DNA from: Hydrangea macrophylla
Taxonomy: Eukaryota; Streptophyta; Magnoliopsida; Cornales; Hydrangeaceae
Assembly (NCBI GenBank): GCA_033977485.1
Contig: CM066988.1
Location: 73,523,169 to 73,587,168 of the forward strand
Length of the DNA stretch: 64,000 nt
Direction of reading: 5' to 3'
Part shown: positions 10,306 through 23,035 of the stretch, piece by piece
How positions within the stretch are numbered: the first letter of the stretch is position 1
Layout of the letters: every line of letters begins with the position of its first letter
The notes under the pieces: generated by a model
What the model was told of the DNA's origin: nothing
The model's database searches: none
The model's input: the letters and a program-made list of their open reading frames with translations, nothing else
Position numbers and translations under genes: made by a program

Positions 10306-12003
10306 AGTAGATAGTAGTTGACCGCTAATACAGCTTGACCAGTACACGTCACCAACGACTCCACGTGTACCAATATGGGCTCCACCAACAATAATTGCTA
10401 CAAACAATACCCACCCTACGGAGCCCATTATGAAGCTCCACGACTGAGAAACTCGCCCCGAGGCCTACCTCAATGAGCCCACTCCAAAGCATTACCTCGG
10501 ATAAGCCCATTCCGAAGCCTCACCTTTCCGAAGCCTCCGCTAGCCCACTCCGAAGGCCCACTTCGGATGAGCCCAATCTGAAGCTTCACTTCGGAATCTG
10601 AAGCCTATGATTCCACTCCGAAGCCTTATTCTCTGAATGCCGAAAGTAGCCCACTCCGAAGCTCCCACTACGGATGACTCCACTCCGAAGACTTATTCAA
10701 ACAAAGCCCATCTCAAGTAGCCCTCAAAGGAAGCACACTTCAAATATACACACACTCACCTCTCGAACAACCACCCTTGGTCCAGAAGCAGTACCTAAGG
10801 GTGGCTCAAGTCCGTTGGGATTTCAGAAGCTCATGGCTAGGTGGCTAGAACCGAAGGCATCTCCCTAGCCTGCGCCCCATGGGCAAGGTTAGGGTTGGTC
10901 CCAAAGAGAGAGAGAGACACGTGACTTTCACGTGCCTGACCTCGACCAGTCTCACAACCAATGGGCGAAGCCCATTAGCGTAAAACATGCTTAAACCATT
11001 GACCAACAGTGCTCAGTCACTTCAAGCTTGCGTTGCACCAATAAAAGAGAACCTTGGTTCCCGCCCTCGCTTAACCCTCTGCAGCCTCGACACTCGCCCT
11101 TACTTAATCCTCTACACCAATAGCATGAGCCTCGGTATCTTCACTCGATTAAACCTCTGCACAAATAACATATCTTTCCCCCTTGACTAACCCCACAACC
11201 TTCGTCTACCACCGAGGGACAATACCTTCTCTATTTGACTTGTTTCTCCCGAAGCCCATGACAGATCAACATCTCATTCAATACCTCCACCTACCTTAAA
11301 CATGAGCATTTAAACCATCCATACCGTCCATCTACCTAAAACAAACGATCCACACAGAGAATGCCAACTCAGCTTCTCTCCACCACATCAAAACTTAGCA
11401 GCCTCATATGACTTTCTGTATAAATAGTGGTCTCATTTACTACATTCGACCGGACCAACACAACCACACAGAATCCTTTACTACCGCAAAAGATCAACAG
11501 TGACTACTCCTCCGACCCATTTACAAATATTCACATTGTCCCGAACACAATCAGACCCTTCGAACCGCAAGACCCCTCGCCTTACTTTGCCCTTCGCCTT
11601 GCCTTGACCCTTCGTCTTCACCAATACCCTCCATTTCACCAAAGATCCTTCGCCTCATTACACCACTCGTCTCAACAAGACCCTTCGGCTTTATTACACC
11701 TTCGTCTCACTCTACCCTTCACCACACTCCAATACTTACTCACCACCCTTCACCTTACTCCAATACACATAACTCCTGGATACTCACTGCTTTCTCTCTC
11801 TCTCATTTGGGGCTACTTCGGTTCTCATCCGACCCGAAGTCTCTCCGAATCCCATTACTCTGCTATATATTTACATATTTATTATTCTACACTTTTTACA
11901 TTATTTTATCATATTTTATCTATTGTTCCACCTATACTAACCTGCTTACGTGTTATACCCATCCATATATCTTTACTACACATCATAAAAAGGACCTACC
12001 ACA
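10306..12003 (+). mobile_element. 3' LTR of the protein-less retroelement
   Basis: It matches 912-2610 along its whole length with scattered substitutions and nearly equal size (1698 against 1699 bp), so insertion was relatively recent. It contains the same CCGAAG array (about 10430-10740) and TATA box (11419-11426). It ends ACCTACCACA and abuts the right copy of the 157-bp duplication, so this end looks like a normal integration end, unlike the left side. Confidence 0.85.
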
Positions 12004-12160
12004 TACGTCAAACGTGCTCCAAACTTCGTAGTCTCCTAGAGTAGACTTAGTTAACATATGATACACTATATTAGAGAGTTATATGAACTACCTTGATTTC
12101 TTGGAATTTCCTAACCGATATAAGTTGTCAGGTGAGATTGATTTTGACGTCCACACCTAC
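12004..12160. repeat. 157-bp direct duplication, right copy
   Basis: Second copy of 337-493. On the right it runs without a break into the rest of the R1 LTR (TCCTCGACGC), so this copy is in its original context and the left copy is the one that ends abruptly in retroelement sequence. Confidence 0.9.
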
Positions 12161-12636
12161 TCCTCGACGCAAGGAACAACTTTAAAGCTTGAAGTTTTGC
12201 CCAAAGATCGAAGGATCTAGATGATACCAAGGGTTTTGTGCTCAAAACCCTAACTTTCCAAGTTCTAGAGAGAGAGAGAGAGTTGTCAAATTACTAATAT
12301 TAAACCTAACATGTTACATATATAGCAAGTGATAAGGTACAACTCCTAAAGCACATGGTACTACTTACATAAGCTGCTATATTTCACTAACGGTACCAGT
12401 TATGACAAAACTTAAAACACAGATTGTGAATCATTTGAACACACACACCTTTCAGTCCAAAAATCTCATTTTCAAATTTCTGGTCAAGTCTAACATCAGA
12501 GGTACAAATGACCAAAATACCCCTATGACTGATTTTTTTCTAGTTTTAAATTAGTCTCAAATTTCATACTGAGTATTTTAAATGCACAATTAATGTCAAT
12601 AAACCTTTAAGCACGATTAAAACGCAAGATATTACA
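12004..12636 (-). mobile_element. Ty3/gypsy LTR (family R1), starting part, minus strand
   Basis: On the minus strand the LTR starts TGTAATATCTTGCG at 12636 and runs leftwards to 12004, then continues at 336. It aligns with the plus-strand copy from 14067 (TGTAATAACCCGAG), sharing the AGTCATAGGGGTATTTTGGT and TTGTCATAACTGGTA words. The right copy of the 157-bp duplication is 12004-12160. Confidence 0.75.
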
Positions 12637-13017
12637 AGAAGAGTCAATCAATTGATTCACCCAATTGATTTTTACAATTGGCAATCGATTGGTACAAAAG
12701 CCACAAAAATTTGATAAAAACTTTTCTAGAATATATTAAAAGGTTAATATGTAAAATATATGAAGTCCAGAAAACATAAACAAAATAAAATAAAATAACA
12801 CCAATCGATTGCCCTAAGTAATTGATTGGTTTCAATTACCAATCGATTGATTCCCTTTTTCTTCCAACATTCTCAAGATCTATTTTTGCTGTAATACTAC
12901 TATAGAAACTGATTTGTGTTGGTACAGTCTCAAAAACATACTAAAACGACCATATAAATCAAACTAGGATTCCAAAATGCATTAAAAGATTCGAATAAGC
13001 ATGGCTCAGATACCAAT
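12637..13017 (-). mobile_element. Copia retroelement leader and primer-binding site (minus strand), truncated
   Basis: On the minus strand the LTR end TCCAACA is followed by ATTGGTATCTGAGCC (13003-13017), the initiator-tRNA-type primer site common in plant copia elements. About 380 bp of leader remain before the R1 LTR cuts it off at 12636. It contains three exact AATCGATT words plus variants. No gag remains here. Confidence 0.75.
12645..12855. repeat. AATCGATT word cluster, copia leader
   Basis: Exact AATCGATTG occurs near 12678, 12803 and 12840, with one-base variants (AATTGATT, AATCAATT) near 12650, 12660 and 12819. Words sit in short phrases such as CCAATCGATTGCC. The core is self-complementary. 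Confidence 0.75.
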
Positions 13018-13382
13018 TGTTGGATTTATTTTTTGAAAAACTTAATTTGCACTGGAAAACAAAGAAAAAAAGTTTAGTATTAGAGACCTACTACTTATAG
13101 AATCTAGTGACGAGTAGATAACAGAACATACCTCTTAAGATTCTAGAACGAAGAACTTTAATAGATATAGAGATTTCCAACAACTTTCTCTAGAAAATCT
13201 TCACTTTTATGTCTTCTCGAATGTAACCTAGAAGACTAGGGCTTGTGGGAACCCTACATGAGAGAGGAAGAAGGCCAAAAGAACTTAGAAATAGGTATGG
13301 AACTTATTGGTCGCTCAAAACGACTTTCAATCTATTTCTGTGCCATAGATCCTCTATTTATAAGTTTTCTAACCAACCTTAA

Positions 13383-13473
13383 TAGCAATCGATTGCCGAC
13401 CCCAATCGATTGGCAATTAATACCAATCGATTGCTTACCCAATCGATTGCCTGAAGTGGCAATCGATTGGTTC
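13383..13473. repeat. AATCGATT word cluster in copia LTR
   Basis: Five exact AATCGATTG words within 90 bp (near 13386, 13402, 13423, 13440 and 13461), each in a short phrase (GCAATCGATTGCC, CCAATCGATTGGC and so on). The apparent peptide across this area is a translation of the repeat. Confidence 0.85.
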
Positions 13474-14066
13474 CCTTTTTTCTTGTCTTCCTTGCATTCC
13501 TTATGAAGCTAAGAATGGGACCTCCTAGGTTTTTAATTATCGACTTAGATTAGTTATTAATTCTTCTATAATTAAATTCTTTAATCAAAAAATTAACTAA
13601 CTGATTAGTTAACATTAGTACTACTAAATAACAATAACTGCATTCCAATGCATAAGAACATATTTGAAACGGTAACTAGACTTGTAAGGTGATACTAATG
13701 TTTCTCTACCTTTAGGTTTTGTAATCACACTCAGGTAGTCGGATAACTAGTACTGTCAACCTGACATATGAATGCATCTTATAGTCCTTGAGTCTCATTT
13801 ACCTGTCATGATTACCAAACATGTTGATAACTACTAAACAACAAGACTGCAGTTCTCAGTAATTAACTTGGTGACATTCTCAATAGAATGCTTACTTTTC
13901 AACATAGGGTAGATTCTATCTTGACAATATATGTTCACAATGTTATGAGATATGATTACCCAAGGTAACTATGTGAAGATCTTGAAGACCTCACTGATTG
14001 CTAAGTCAAAGTAATCATACACATGACTTGTGCTCATTATCGTCTCAAGATTAAGAACATGTATAG

Positions 14067-16295
14067 TGTAATAACCCGAGTTTTTAAATAGTGATTTAAT
14101 ATCATATTTCATAACTCTAGTGAAAATTTGGAATTTTTTGGATTTTTAGTCATAGGGGTATTTTGGTAATTTTACCTGAGATGTAAGTCTTGAGTAGAAA
14201 ATTCAAAAATGAGATTTTTTTTAGACTAAAAGGAGCGTATGCTTAAATGATTCACTTCTGGTGTTTTAACTTTTGTCATAACTGGTAAGGTTAGTGAGAT
14301 ATAGCAGTTTGTGTGTGTGGTACCTTGTGCTTTGAGGGTTGTACCAAGCCACTTACTATATAAGAAGGTTGTTAGGAGATATTTCATTTTTATCTATCTC
14401 TTTCTCTCTCCTCATTTCATCTTCTCCACGAGAGATACACCATTTTTGGGTTTCTAAGCTTTTCTTCAAGCTTTGACCTTCGGTATCATCTACTCTTATT
14501 TACTTCTAGCCTTGCTCCTTTAGAGTTAAAAGTTCCTAGCGATGAGGAGCACGTGGGGATGCATTTATTTTGCAAAAGCCCCAAATTATTTTCGTGAAAG
14601 AATTTTCTAAAAAGTCAATGTAGTTTATATAATATCTCTAATATGATGTACTATATGTTAACTAGTATGAATCTAAAATACTACTTGGTTTGGTACACCT
14701 TTGGCATGCATAAAATCCAAACCTAGTTCTCTTGAAATTTTGCCTAAATGATCTAGTTGTTTATGTGTTTTACCTATGTGCTTACGTGGCTTAGGTGATT
14801 ATTTGGAAGTTGAAAACATGTCTACTTGCTTTCATAGAAGCTTTGATAGCATGTTTGTGTAGAAATTCATATCTTCTTGCCTATGCTTAGATTTTATGAA
14901 AAATTATGAATATGCTTGTCCATCTAGCATAATATTGTTCATCTGTATTTCATAAGCATGAGATAAGCATGATTATGAAATTAGGCATGAACACGTGCAT
15001 CAATATAAAATGCACGAAAAGGATTTTGGGTAAAAGACCTCCATGTGTGGGGCTTTCGAGGGACTTCTAGATTTTAAAGATCATGAAAAACCTCTACAAG
15101 TGGATTTTGATTTGACGCATAGATAATCCCGATTGTGGGTGTGAATGTGAGGATTAGATCCATTAGGAACACGATCTCCTGGTCTTGCAAACCATAGAAA
15201 TTGTAAGCTAAAGACCCGTATGAGGTGGTTAAAGGCCCCTATAACGTGGTAGCCCATAGATCGGGTGTTATGTTGAGAATGAGTGTGTGGAAAATTCACG
15301 AAAAGGCCTATGGGCGACATTGTTTTGCTTCGGCAACGAAGCATTGCATTCATGCATTCATGCATATAATTAATGGTATTATTGAATTGTATGACTATAC
15401 GGGTCGTCATGCTCATGAACTGCTTTTAACACCCTTTTCAGGTGGAATGGATAAGGGCAAGGCCCTATAGTGACATGCATGTAATCATTTTTTTAAAGAC
15501 CCTGTTTGTGGGAAGATTCTAGAAATCATCCAATAATATGTTTTAGATTTGTAAGTTATGCTTTCACATATTAGATTGTTATCGGATGTATGTTAGTCCG
15601 TACTCATTTATTTAAACTAGTATTCATGGTTGTATTGGGATGCATGTTATCCCCCTTCAACTTAGACAGTTAATTGTATTCCTAAACCATGTTAGGATTT
15701 GTTATATTCATATTGGCATCTAATCATAACATAAGTCATTCCTTTTCGTAAGATTGCACGCATATATGTTGTTGATGGAACAACTCGTTTTCATTTTTAG
15801 TTGTGCTTGGATTGGGATGGTGTCCCATAGTTTTTACTTACCCTTTTATTGAGTTAGAATCACCCATTTGGGAACAAAGTTATGTGAACATATAGTTGTT
15901 GTGCAGTAGAGTCTTCTACTGCTACAATCCAGTTAACCGATCGGGAGTCCAGTCGACTGGATTCTGTATCCAAGAGGTCTAGACACTCTATTTTTGTGAA
16001 AAATAGTCGACCGGATTGCCCCAGTTGACTAAAAATTTCATGCCCCAGTCGACCAGTTTTATTCCAGTCGACCAGGTCGGATGTTTTATAAACTCTCTGC
16101 TTGAAAACCAATCGACCGGACCTTTTTGTCAATCGACTAGATCGAGCAGTTCAATAATGCTCTCAGCATCTTGCAAAACCAGTTGACCGATGTCCCGATC
16201 AGTCGTTTGGATCTTCAGACTTTCAAAGTTTCCTATTTTAATTGGACTGTTAAGTTACTTAACTACCCTAACCCCCATTTCCAGGATTTGGGGCA
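14067..16295 (+). mobile_element. Ty3/gypsy solo LTR (family R1), plus strand
   Basis: It starts TGTAATAACCCGAG, and its first kilobase matches the minus-strand copy split between 12636-12004 and 336-1. A TATA box (CTATATAAG) is at 14355-14363. No primer site or coding sequence follows and the copia LTR resumes, so it is a solo LTR. The 3' end near GGATTTGGGGCA at about 16295 is uncertain because no clear 5-bp duplication was found (TATAG on the left, TTATA on the right). Confidence 0.65.
15939..16210. repeat. AGTCGAC word cluster near the end of the R1 LTR
   Basis: About ten variants of CAGTCGACTGG occur: CAGTCGACTGG near 15951, AGTCGACCGG near 16006, CAGTCGACCAG near 16046 and 16067, AATCGACCGG near 16111, AATCGACTAG near 16131, CAGTTGACCG near 16180, with further variants. 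The core GTCGAC is self-complementary. CpG is retained in most copies. Confidence 0.8.
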
Positions 16296-16789
16296 TTATA
16301 TATCATATACAAGTTATGAGTTACTATTAACTATTGACAGTTATTGAGTATTAATAGGAAAGCTCACAGTCTATCAATGCATTACAAGCATTAGCATATG
16401 AACTAAGAGATACATACTCTAGTGAATGAGACACATCACTCCATCCTATGGTAGTTAATTATGCTATAATGTAAACCTGATGAGATATCCAATCTCATCA
16501 TCCACTGTAATGATTCTAAACATTAAGGAATAGTAATTCGTATCTCGTATGTATGCATCTCAAACATAAATACGAATTGCTTACACTGACATTTAAGGAT
16601 TACATACAAACAAACATTCATCTCATGAAACATACATAATAAAATGTAAATTGATATCCATAAATATAACTGTCATAATGTCTAATGCATAAAGTAATAG
16701 GTTTGAGGGCACAATCCCAACACCTTCAATATCTGCAGTTCCCTCAGTTCCTTTAGCTCCTTCATGTCTTGTAGGTACTTCACAAAGAA

Positions 16790-17400
16790 CCTTTTAATAA
16801 TATGGACAGGGAACCTGTGAATGATGATGAAACTGTTTATAATGGGTGATGGTGAAGGTGTTAATGAAGGCCTTGGTGAAGCTATTAATGAAGCCCCCAA
16901 ACATGTAATTGGAAGCAAAATAAGCTATACTTCACAAGTTTGGGGTAGATGCCCTTAAAATGAAACAATATAGAGCAAAAGTGAGGGTACTTGATGAGTC
17001 AGAGGGAAATTACAGAGATTCATACACTAAGCTTGGAATGTACGCCAATGAAGTCATCAAAAGAACCACTAGGTCTAGTGCTACAGTTAGCCCAATTTTT
17101 AAGAGGAAATTTGTTTGCTTTGATGCCATGAAGAGTGGGTTTAAGAGCGGCAACCATCAGTCTAGATGGTTGCGATTTGAAAGACCCATTTGGTATAGTG
17201 CTATTAGTAGTTGTTGCTCTCGATTGCAACAATAGTTTGTTTCCAAATATACTTGAGGTTGTTGCAAGTGAAAGGAGGGATAGTTGGAGTTTTTTTTTTC
17301 TTGAACAGCTACATAAAGCACTAGGAAGGAAGTATAAAGGGTACTCAACCACTTGCAACGCAGCCAAACTCCAATCAAGGAATTGTTGTTTTAATTTCTA
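16790..17400 (+). pseudogene. MULE (Mutator-like) transposase fragment
   Basis: Three frames are needed to read this remnant. The part from 16802 is an acidic stretch (MDREPVNDDETVYNG). From 16960 a second frame reads YRAKVRVLDESEGNYRDSYT then LGMYANEV, matching the segment ahead of the MULE catalytic domain. From about 17135 a third frame reads ISLDGCDLKDPFGIVLLVVV and later RRDSWSFFFLEQLHKALG, which matches the MULE domain start with its first catalytic Asp in LDGC(H/D)LK. The conserved His is Asp here. The later catalytic residues and the zinc finger are absent. At least two frameshifts make it non-functional. The terminal repeats of the parent transposon were not found. Confidence 0.8.
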
Positions 17401-17778
17401 TTTTTTGTTTTACATATGGTGTTGTTTTTATTTTGGGGAGCATATGTGGGATTTGTGGGGATGCTAACATGTGGTAATTTTTGGTAATGTTAATAGGTGG
17501 AATGTTTTGTGAAGTTTAAACATTCTTATCCGAATCTGCTAATGAAGTTATGGTATTTTTATGATTCCAGATGCAAGATGCCTTTTTTTGTATATTGTTG
17601 TGATAGGTTTCACAACACACTAAAAGTTCTCAATACTCCAAATTGAAAGTGCCCAATTCCTTACATATTTTGTCCATACATTCCAAAGATGGACATTTAG
17701 AACCAATACAAAAAATAGCTAGTTTTTACATTCTTGAACTGATCTACCCACTTAATGGTAGATAACTCCTGCCATGCT
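17401..17778. other. AT-rich sequence, no feature seen
   Basis: This lies between the MULE fragment and the solo LTR and may be the decayed remainder of the MULE. No reading frame or repeat was recognised. Confidence 0.4.
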
Positions 17779-19441
17779 TGTTAGAAATATGCCCTAAAAG
17801 CCAATTGTTGGATGAGTGTTTTAGGAATATTACATTCATTATCAATGTCATTACATATCAAATGGCAAGTTTATTATTTATCATGAAAATTATTGTTATT
17901 TATTCTTCATGATAAATCTATAGATTTAAAGTTAAGAAGATGTCTACTTAAACAGTTAAGAAAAAAGACCTTGTACTTCTTGGTAACTTTATTCTCAAAA
18001 TGTTCTTAGTCATAGGATTATTAAATTGGGCATTTAATAATCCAGTTATACTAGCACATGCTATGTTTATTTTATTTGATAACATATTACTAGTCTTAAG
18101 TCATCAGTGTGGGGACACTGGAACAGACATGTGGGTGCTGGATTAGAACTGTTCACTGAACATGATCAATTGTAAAGAACATCCAAATGGAGTTTGCTTA
18201 AATAACAATGGATTGTTCTTAGTTACAGTAGTACAAGTGATCCCTATACCTGAGACATCATGGTTGCCTTGTGTTTGGGTTGTACACTTTTAACAATACG
18301 CGATGTTTGTGTTTTCACCAGAGACATATTCATACATTGTTGGGTGTAGTGAGTTGCACATAGACGCATGAGAATTTACCATAAGAAATTTTTCACTCTT
18401 AAGTAAAGAGAGAAAATGTCCTGTGTGATCTTCTAAGATATTACTCAAGTTAAGTTCCTTAGCCAAGGCAAGGTGACAATTAGAAAGGAGTTTTCTAATC
18501 TCAATGTACAGCGTAATATCAATTACTTTGATAGCATATAATTAAATCAAGGTTTGATAAATATGCCCATTATCCAAAAGTTTTAATTGGGACATTGTAT
18601 GATTGATGGATTGAATTTTACGATAACTCTCAATGGAAAGGTTCACTATTTTTCAGACTATCTAGGTTACGTCATGATATGCTGCTAGGTATCACTCATG
18701 ACTAGTGGAAGCCAGGAAATAAAAAAAATAGTAATATTAATTATTTCCTATAAGAAAAAACTAGATGGTGTTCTAATTCAATTATAATTAGAAGGGGTTC
18801 TAATTGAATACTTAAGAAGTATTTATTCCTACTATGATATTAGTATGAACCTAAGGGGTCACACACAATAGGATGATGTGTAATTTGAAGAAACATGTGG
18901 GCATCTAATTACTGTTAACTGTTAATAGTAATAGTATTATAATTTAATTATGAGATTTAGTTTGATTAGGAAAGATGGAATTTCAATCAAACTAAATTTG
19001 CTACTGTAATTAGGAAAGGGATTATATTTGGTTATATGTATGTGACAGATAGTGCTAGCACACTATATTAAAATCACAACCAAAATCTCACGGCTACTCT
19101 CATTTCCTCACACCACAGTGCCTCGTTTGGCATAAGTTTAGTTTCTTCAATTTTTGAAGATTAAAGGTTTTTTTAAGTTCGAGATTCATCCGTGTGAATA
19201 TACTAAGAGATCGGACATGGACTATTCAAGTGAACCTTATACGAGGGTACCAAAAGAAGTCGGAGCAAATAAGGATGTGTAAGTTTTGTAAAGCACGTTT
19301 CAAGGGTAACTATTCGTTTAACCCCTATGGATGTTTTATGTTTTTTTGTATACATCATAGATTGATCATGGATTTTAGAAAATCATTAAATTTTATTTTC
19401 CGCTACGTAAACTTTTGGTATTCGCATACGATTTTCTTTCA
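17779..19441 (+). mobile_element. Copia solo LTR with ATGCT target duplication
   Basis: It starts TGTTAGAAATATGCCC and ends CGATTTTCTTTCA, both typical of a widespread plant copia LTR, with CCGCTACGTAAAC near the end. The 5-bp target ATGCT is present on both sides (17774-17778 and 19442-19446). No internal sequence is present, so it is a product of LTR-LTR recombination. Length 1663 bp. Confidence 0.9.
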
Positions 19442-19446
19442 ATGCT

Positions 19447-20119
19447 AGCCTAGTTAGTGCAATTACATTGGAAATTGCATACACCAAAATACTTCTAGTA
19501 GCTTAACCATGCCCTGTTTTGCTACTTTCAATTCTACAGATATTGATGTGCATCGAGACTTGAATTCAAATGGTTCTTCAACTGTCTAGTTTCTCTCAAC
19601 TCGGTCAATGTTTTGATGCGGTGGTTGGCTTTTTGTTGAAGTTGGCAGTAGGATTGGGGATATAGCCTTGCACCAATTCCACATTTTGTAAGTTATATTA
19701 TGGCAAATAAAATTCAATTTTCCTTCGTTGTTTTTCTCATAAGACTCTATTATTTTGATTGTATGTCGTTGTTCGCATGTACAAAGCTTGTTTTGGTATC
19801 GTAGATCAACTGCATCATCGAAGTCAATAAAATTTGCACTTAAAGAAAAAACAATTCTACTATTCTTCAAACTTGCAACTAAAAAAATTGAAACATTAGT
19901 ATATCAAAATAGAGAAGAGGGGAAGCATTTTAGAAAGGCCAGTAAGAATGGAGCAGGTATAGTGACAAAAAAATGTAGAGAGAGAATGAGAGGTAAAGGG
20001 GAGTAAAAATAAAGAACAAAAAGCAGAGAAATGGGTAGATGTGTGAAAAGGAGGAGAGTGCTCCTACCTGCAAAGATAGAGAGTGGCTATAGCTTGATAG
20101 ATATGTATAGAGGATATAT
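19447..20119. other. Unassigned sequence left of the Tat-like LTR
   Basis: It is moderately AT-rich. Short frames (19586-19870 on minus, 19755-20006 on plus) have no recognisable domain. Its left edge is the original neighbour of the solo LTR target, so it may be remaining MULE or host sequence. Confidence 0.4.
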
Positions 20120-21248
20120 TGTAGACACCCAATTTCGGCCATACTCTTAGGATTTAGGATCGACAACCTTTTGAAGAATTCGATGATGAAAAATACCTCA
20201 TGCAAGGTATCTGAATTCCACACAGCAGGAAGATTAAACTCCAAAAAGTGTTATCGAAACCTTCAGTACTCCTTTTTAAGCACAAATCATGATTTTATCA
20301 AAATCATCTCCCAAAACTCTTTTTCATCTGAGGGTGAAAGGGCATGAAGTACTCAGAATGCAATGACCTAGTTATCCAGCAACTCAATTTTGAAGAAAAA
20401 CTCAAAATTGGAGTGCAATGGAGGGCAATTTTGAAAAATTAGTTATTTGATTTCAAAAATGGGGCAAAAGTTTCGAGAGACTTCCGAGCTTCAATTGACT
20501 TCTGATTTCTATTCAAATCACTCCTGGAACATTTTTAGAATAGAATTCAACTCAACAACTTCCAACTGTACAAAAATGGACGATTTTGGAAGCTAAAAAG
20601 TATTTTGACAAAATTTTGAAAAATTAGTGCACGTGATAATTGTGTTAGGGGTAGAGAAAGGAAAGAGGAATGAAAAAAATAGTTGGCGTATGATAGGTGG
20701 TGGTCCCCATGGGAGCTTCCACCCCCTTCCTGAGTCCGCCATCACATTTTTTTCCTTCTCGATGTCTTCTAGAGAGCCCCCATGTGCGAAGAAATTTCTC
20801 GAAAATTGTGTATTGACATTGCATTGCCCATTTTATCCATATTCTTAACCTTGAAATCCCTTAATTAACCTTGAAACTTAGTGATTAAGTTTTCAAATCT
20901 CTATATATAGATCCATCACCTCTCATTCATTCACAATGACATATCATAGAGAGATTGACATAATTGAATAGACTATGCAATACAGAGAGAGAAAGTAGAT
21001 AATTATGAGTGAATTGTGAGAGAATTATGGGAAAATTATTGGTTTTCAATACTGAAAGAGAGATCTAAAAAGGGAATTTTAGTGAATTGAACATCAATTG
21101 CATCTTAAGCTTCATCCACCATTGAAGAACTGCTTGATGGCTTTAAGAACACTTACAGGAGATTGTAAATTATAGCATAATTTGAAGTTTAATTGAGAAT
21201 TCTTCAAGAGGTAAACACTAAATCTGATCTCTAATCACTAGTTTTGTA

Positions 21249-21496
21249 CTCCCTCTGTCCCATAAAAATAGTACACTCTTAGGAAATCAACTTTTTAATG
21301 GGGCAAAAAGAACTACACCTACTTTCCACAATTGCCCCTAATCATTACAACAACTTTTTTAGTTTTCTCTTGGCGTAGATTTCAAGGAAGGGTAGTTTTA
21401 GAAAGTAGTAAAATTGTATACCAATTTAAGAAGTGGACAATAATTTTGGGGCATCCCAAAAAGGAAATGTGGACTATTTTCAAGGGACAGATGGAG
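21249..21496. mobile_element. Stowaway-type MITE
   Basis: Ends CTCCCTCTGTCCCATAAAAA and the complement of TTTTCAAGGGACAGATGGAG form imperfect terminal inverted repeats, flanked by TA on both sides (21247-21248 and 21497-21498). Size 248 bp. Both features are diagnostic of Tc1/mariner-derived Stowaway MITEs. The apparent frame 21332-21523 spans its end and is not a gene. Confidence 0.85.
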
Positions 21497-23035
21497 TATA
21501 TATTTGTTGGAATTTGTATCTAGATTAGTTTTATGAACACTCTTCATCTTGTTCCTTCATTCTGCACACACTCACATAGCTAGATCCTAATTCCCTTTGA
21601 TTTTATTGATAAATATCAGAGATCTATTTTCACAAAATTCTTATGTCTAGATCTTATTTATGTTGTTGCATTTCATTGAATTTGACCCATGCACACACTC
21701 ACTTTCGTACACGTATCACATTTTGATTCCTTCTTTGATCTAGTATGTTGATCTATGAGGAGGATGATTCCTATGTTCATATCATCCTCTTGATTATCTC
21801 TAAATATGTATTCTTCTTTGAATTCATCTCTAATATGATATTTGTAGACCCTTTGATTCACAATCTAGAGTTCTACATAGAACTTGGGGGCTAATTTGAT
21901 TGGAAATCACATTAAACATGTTGTTTTATGAATATGATATCTCTAATAGACTATACATATCACTGAAGATGTTTTCATCACAATTTAAAATGAACTAGTC
22001 AATAACTTTAAAATTCAACAGAGCAGATATGTTTTGCCATAAGATTTGGTCCATCAAACTTCATTGTTTGATGGATTTCAAATTGTATGGGTAACTGTTG
22101 ATGAATTAGCTTTCATCCGGTCCGTTTTGAGAATTTTTAGGACTTATTTACTATTTTTAGTAGTTGTTGAAAAATTGGTTGCCAGGTTTGAACATAATAT
22201 CTTTGTGGTTAAAAATTAGAAAAGCTATGATAGCTATCGATGTTCCTCTTTTTGGGGATGATTCCTAACTCATCTAACTCATGTATATATATATATGCAT
22301 ATCAATGTAAAATCGTGAGCATGCGATCGAGTTAAGGTCGTTTCCAAGCATTTAAAGTTGATGCGACTGTTCTGGAATTTTCTAAATTTTTATCACAACT
22401 ATGATTATGTAAGCAAAATGGTCATACCTTGATCGTTCAACAACAATTGATGAATAAAACTTGGTTTAGAAGTAATTTTAGGCTAAATGGATGGGAGATC
22501 AAAGCTTAGATCAACATGCTCATGTGATTTTGAAATTCTTTTCATGTATAGCATCCATATTGTCAAATAATACCAATATTTCATAGAAGCAGAGGCTGAT
22601 ACCTTTTTTAGAGATCTTAAGGCCACAGAATATTCTATGGATTTATTTTTACCATAAACATCAATGAAATAGATTTCTTTTGACACCTATTGGAACCTCA
22701 TGAGTTTTCTAGAATTAAATATGATATTTACAAAAACAGTGGAGAGTTCTGGACCATTGTTACCAAACTTTAAATTACTGGAACTTAAATTATGCAAATG
22801 AGGTCCTACTTTTTGGATAAGCTCCCTAACACATTTATCTAACTTTTGATTAATGGATTTTAATGCATCTCATGTTTAAGACCACTTTTGATAGGTTTCA
22901 ATAGAGGTCTTTGAATCTGGAATTTTGATTGATGACAATTTCATTCTATTTTTTATGCATATCACTTGTGTGCTTGGATTTGTTTATTCCTATGAAATTC
23001 TTGGGTGTTCTATGGTGTCATAGTATAGAGAATTT

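Larger units (their letters stand above)
13018..16722 (-). mobile_element. Copia LTR, minus strand, interrupted by an R1 LTR
   Basis: On the minus strand it starts TGTTGGGATTGTGCCC at 16722 and ends TCCAACA at 13018, next to the primer site. Without the nested plus-strand R1 LTR (14067 to about 16295) it is about 1.48 kb. Flank and start words are typical of plant copia LTRs. The partner LTR is not in the window. An AATCGATT cluster lies near its 3' end. Confidence 0.75.
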
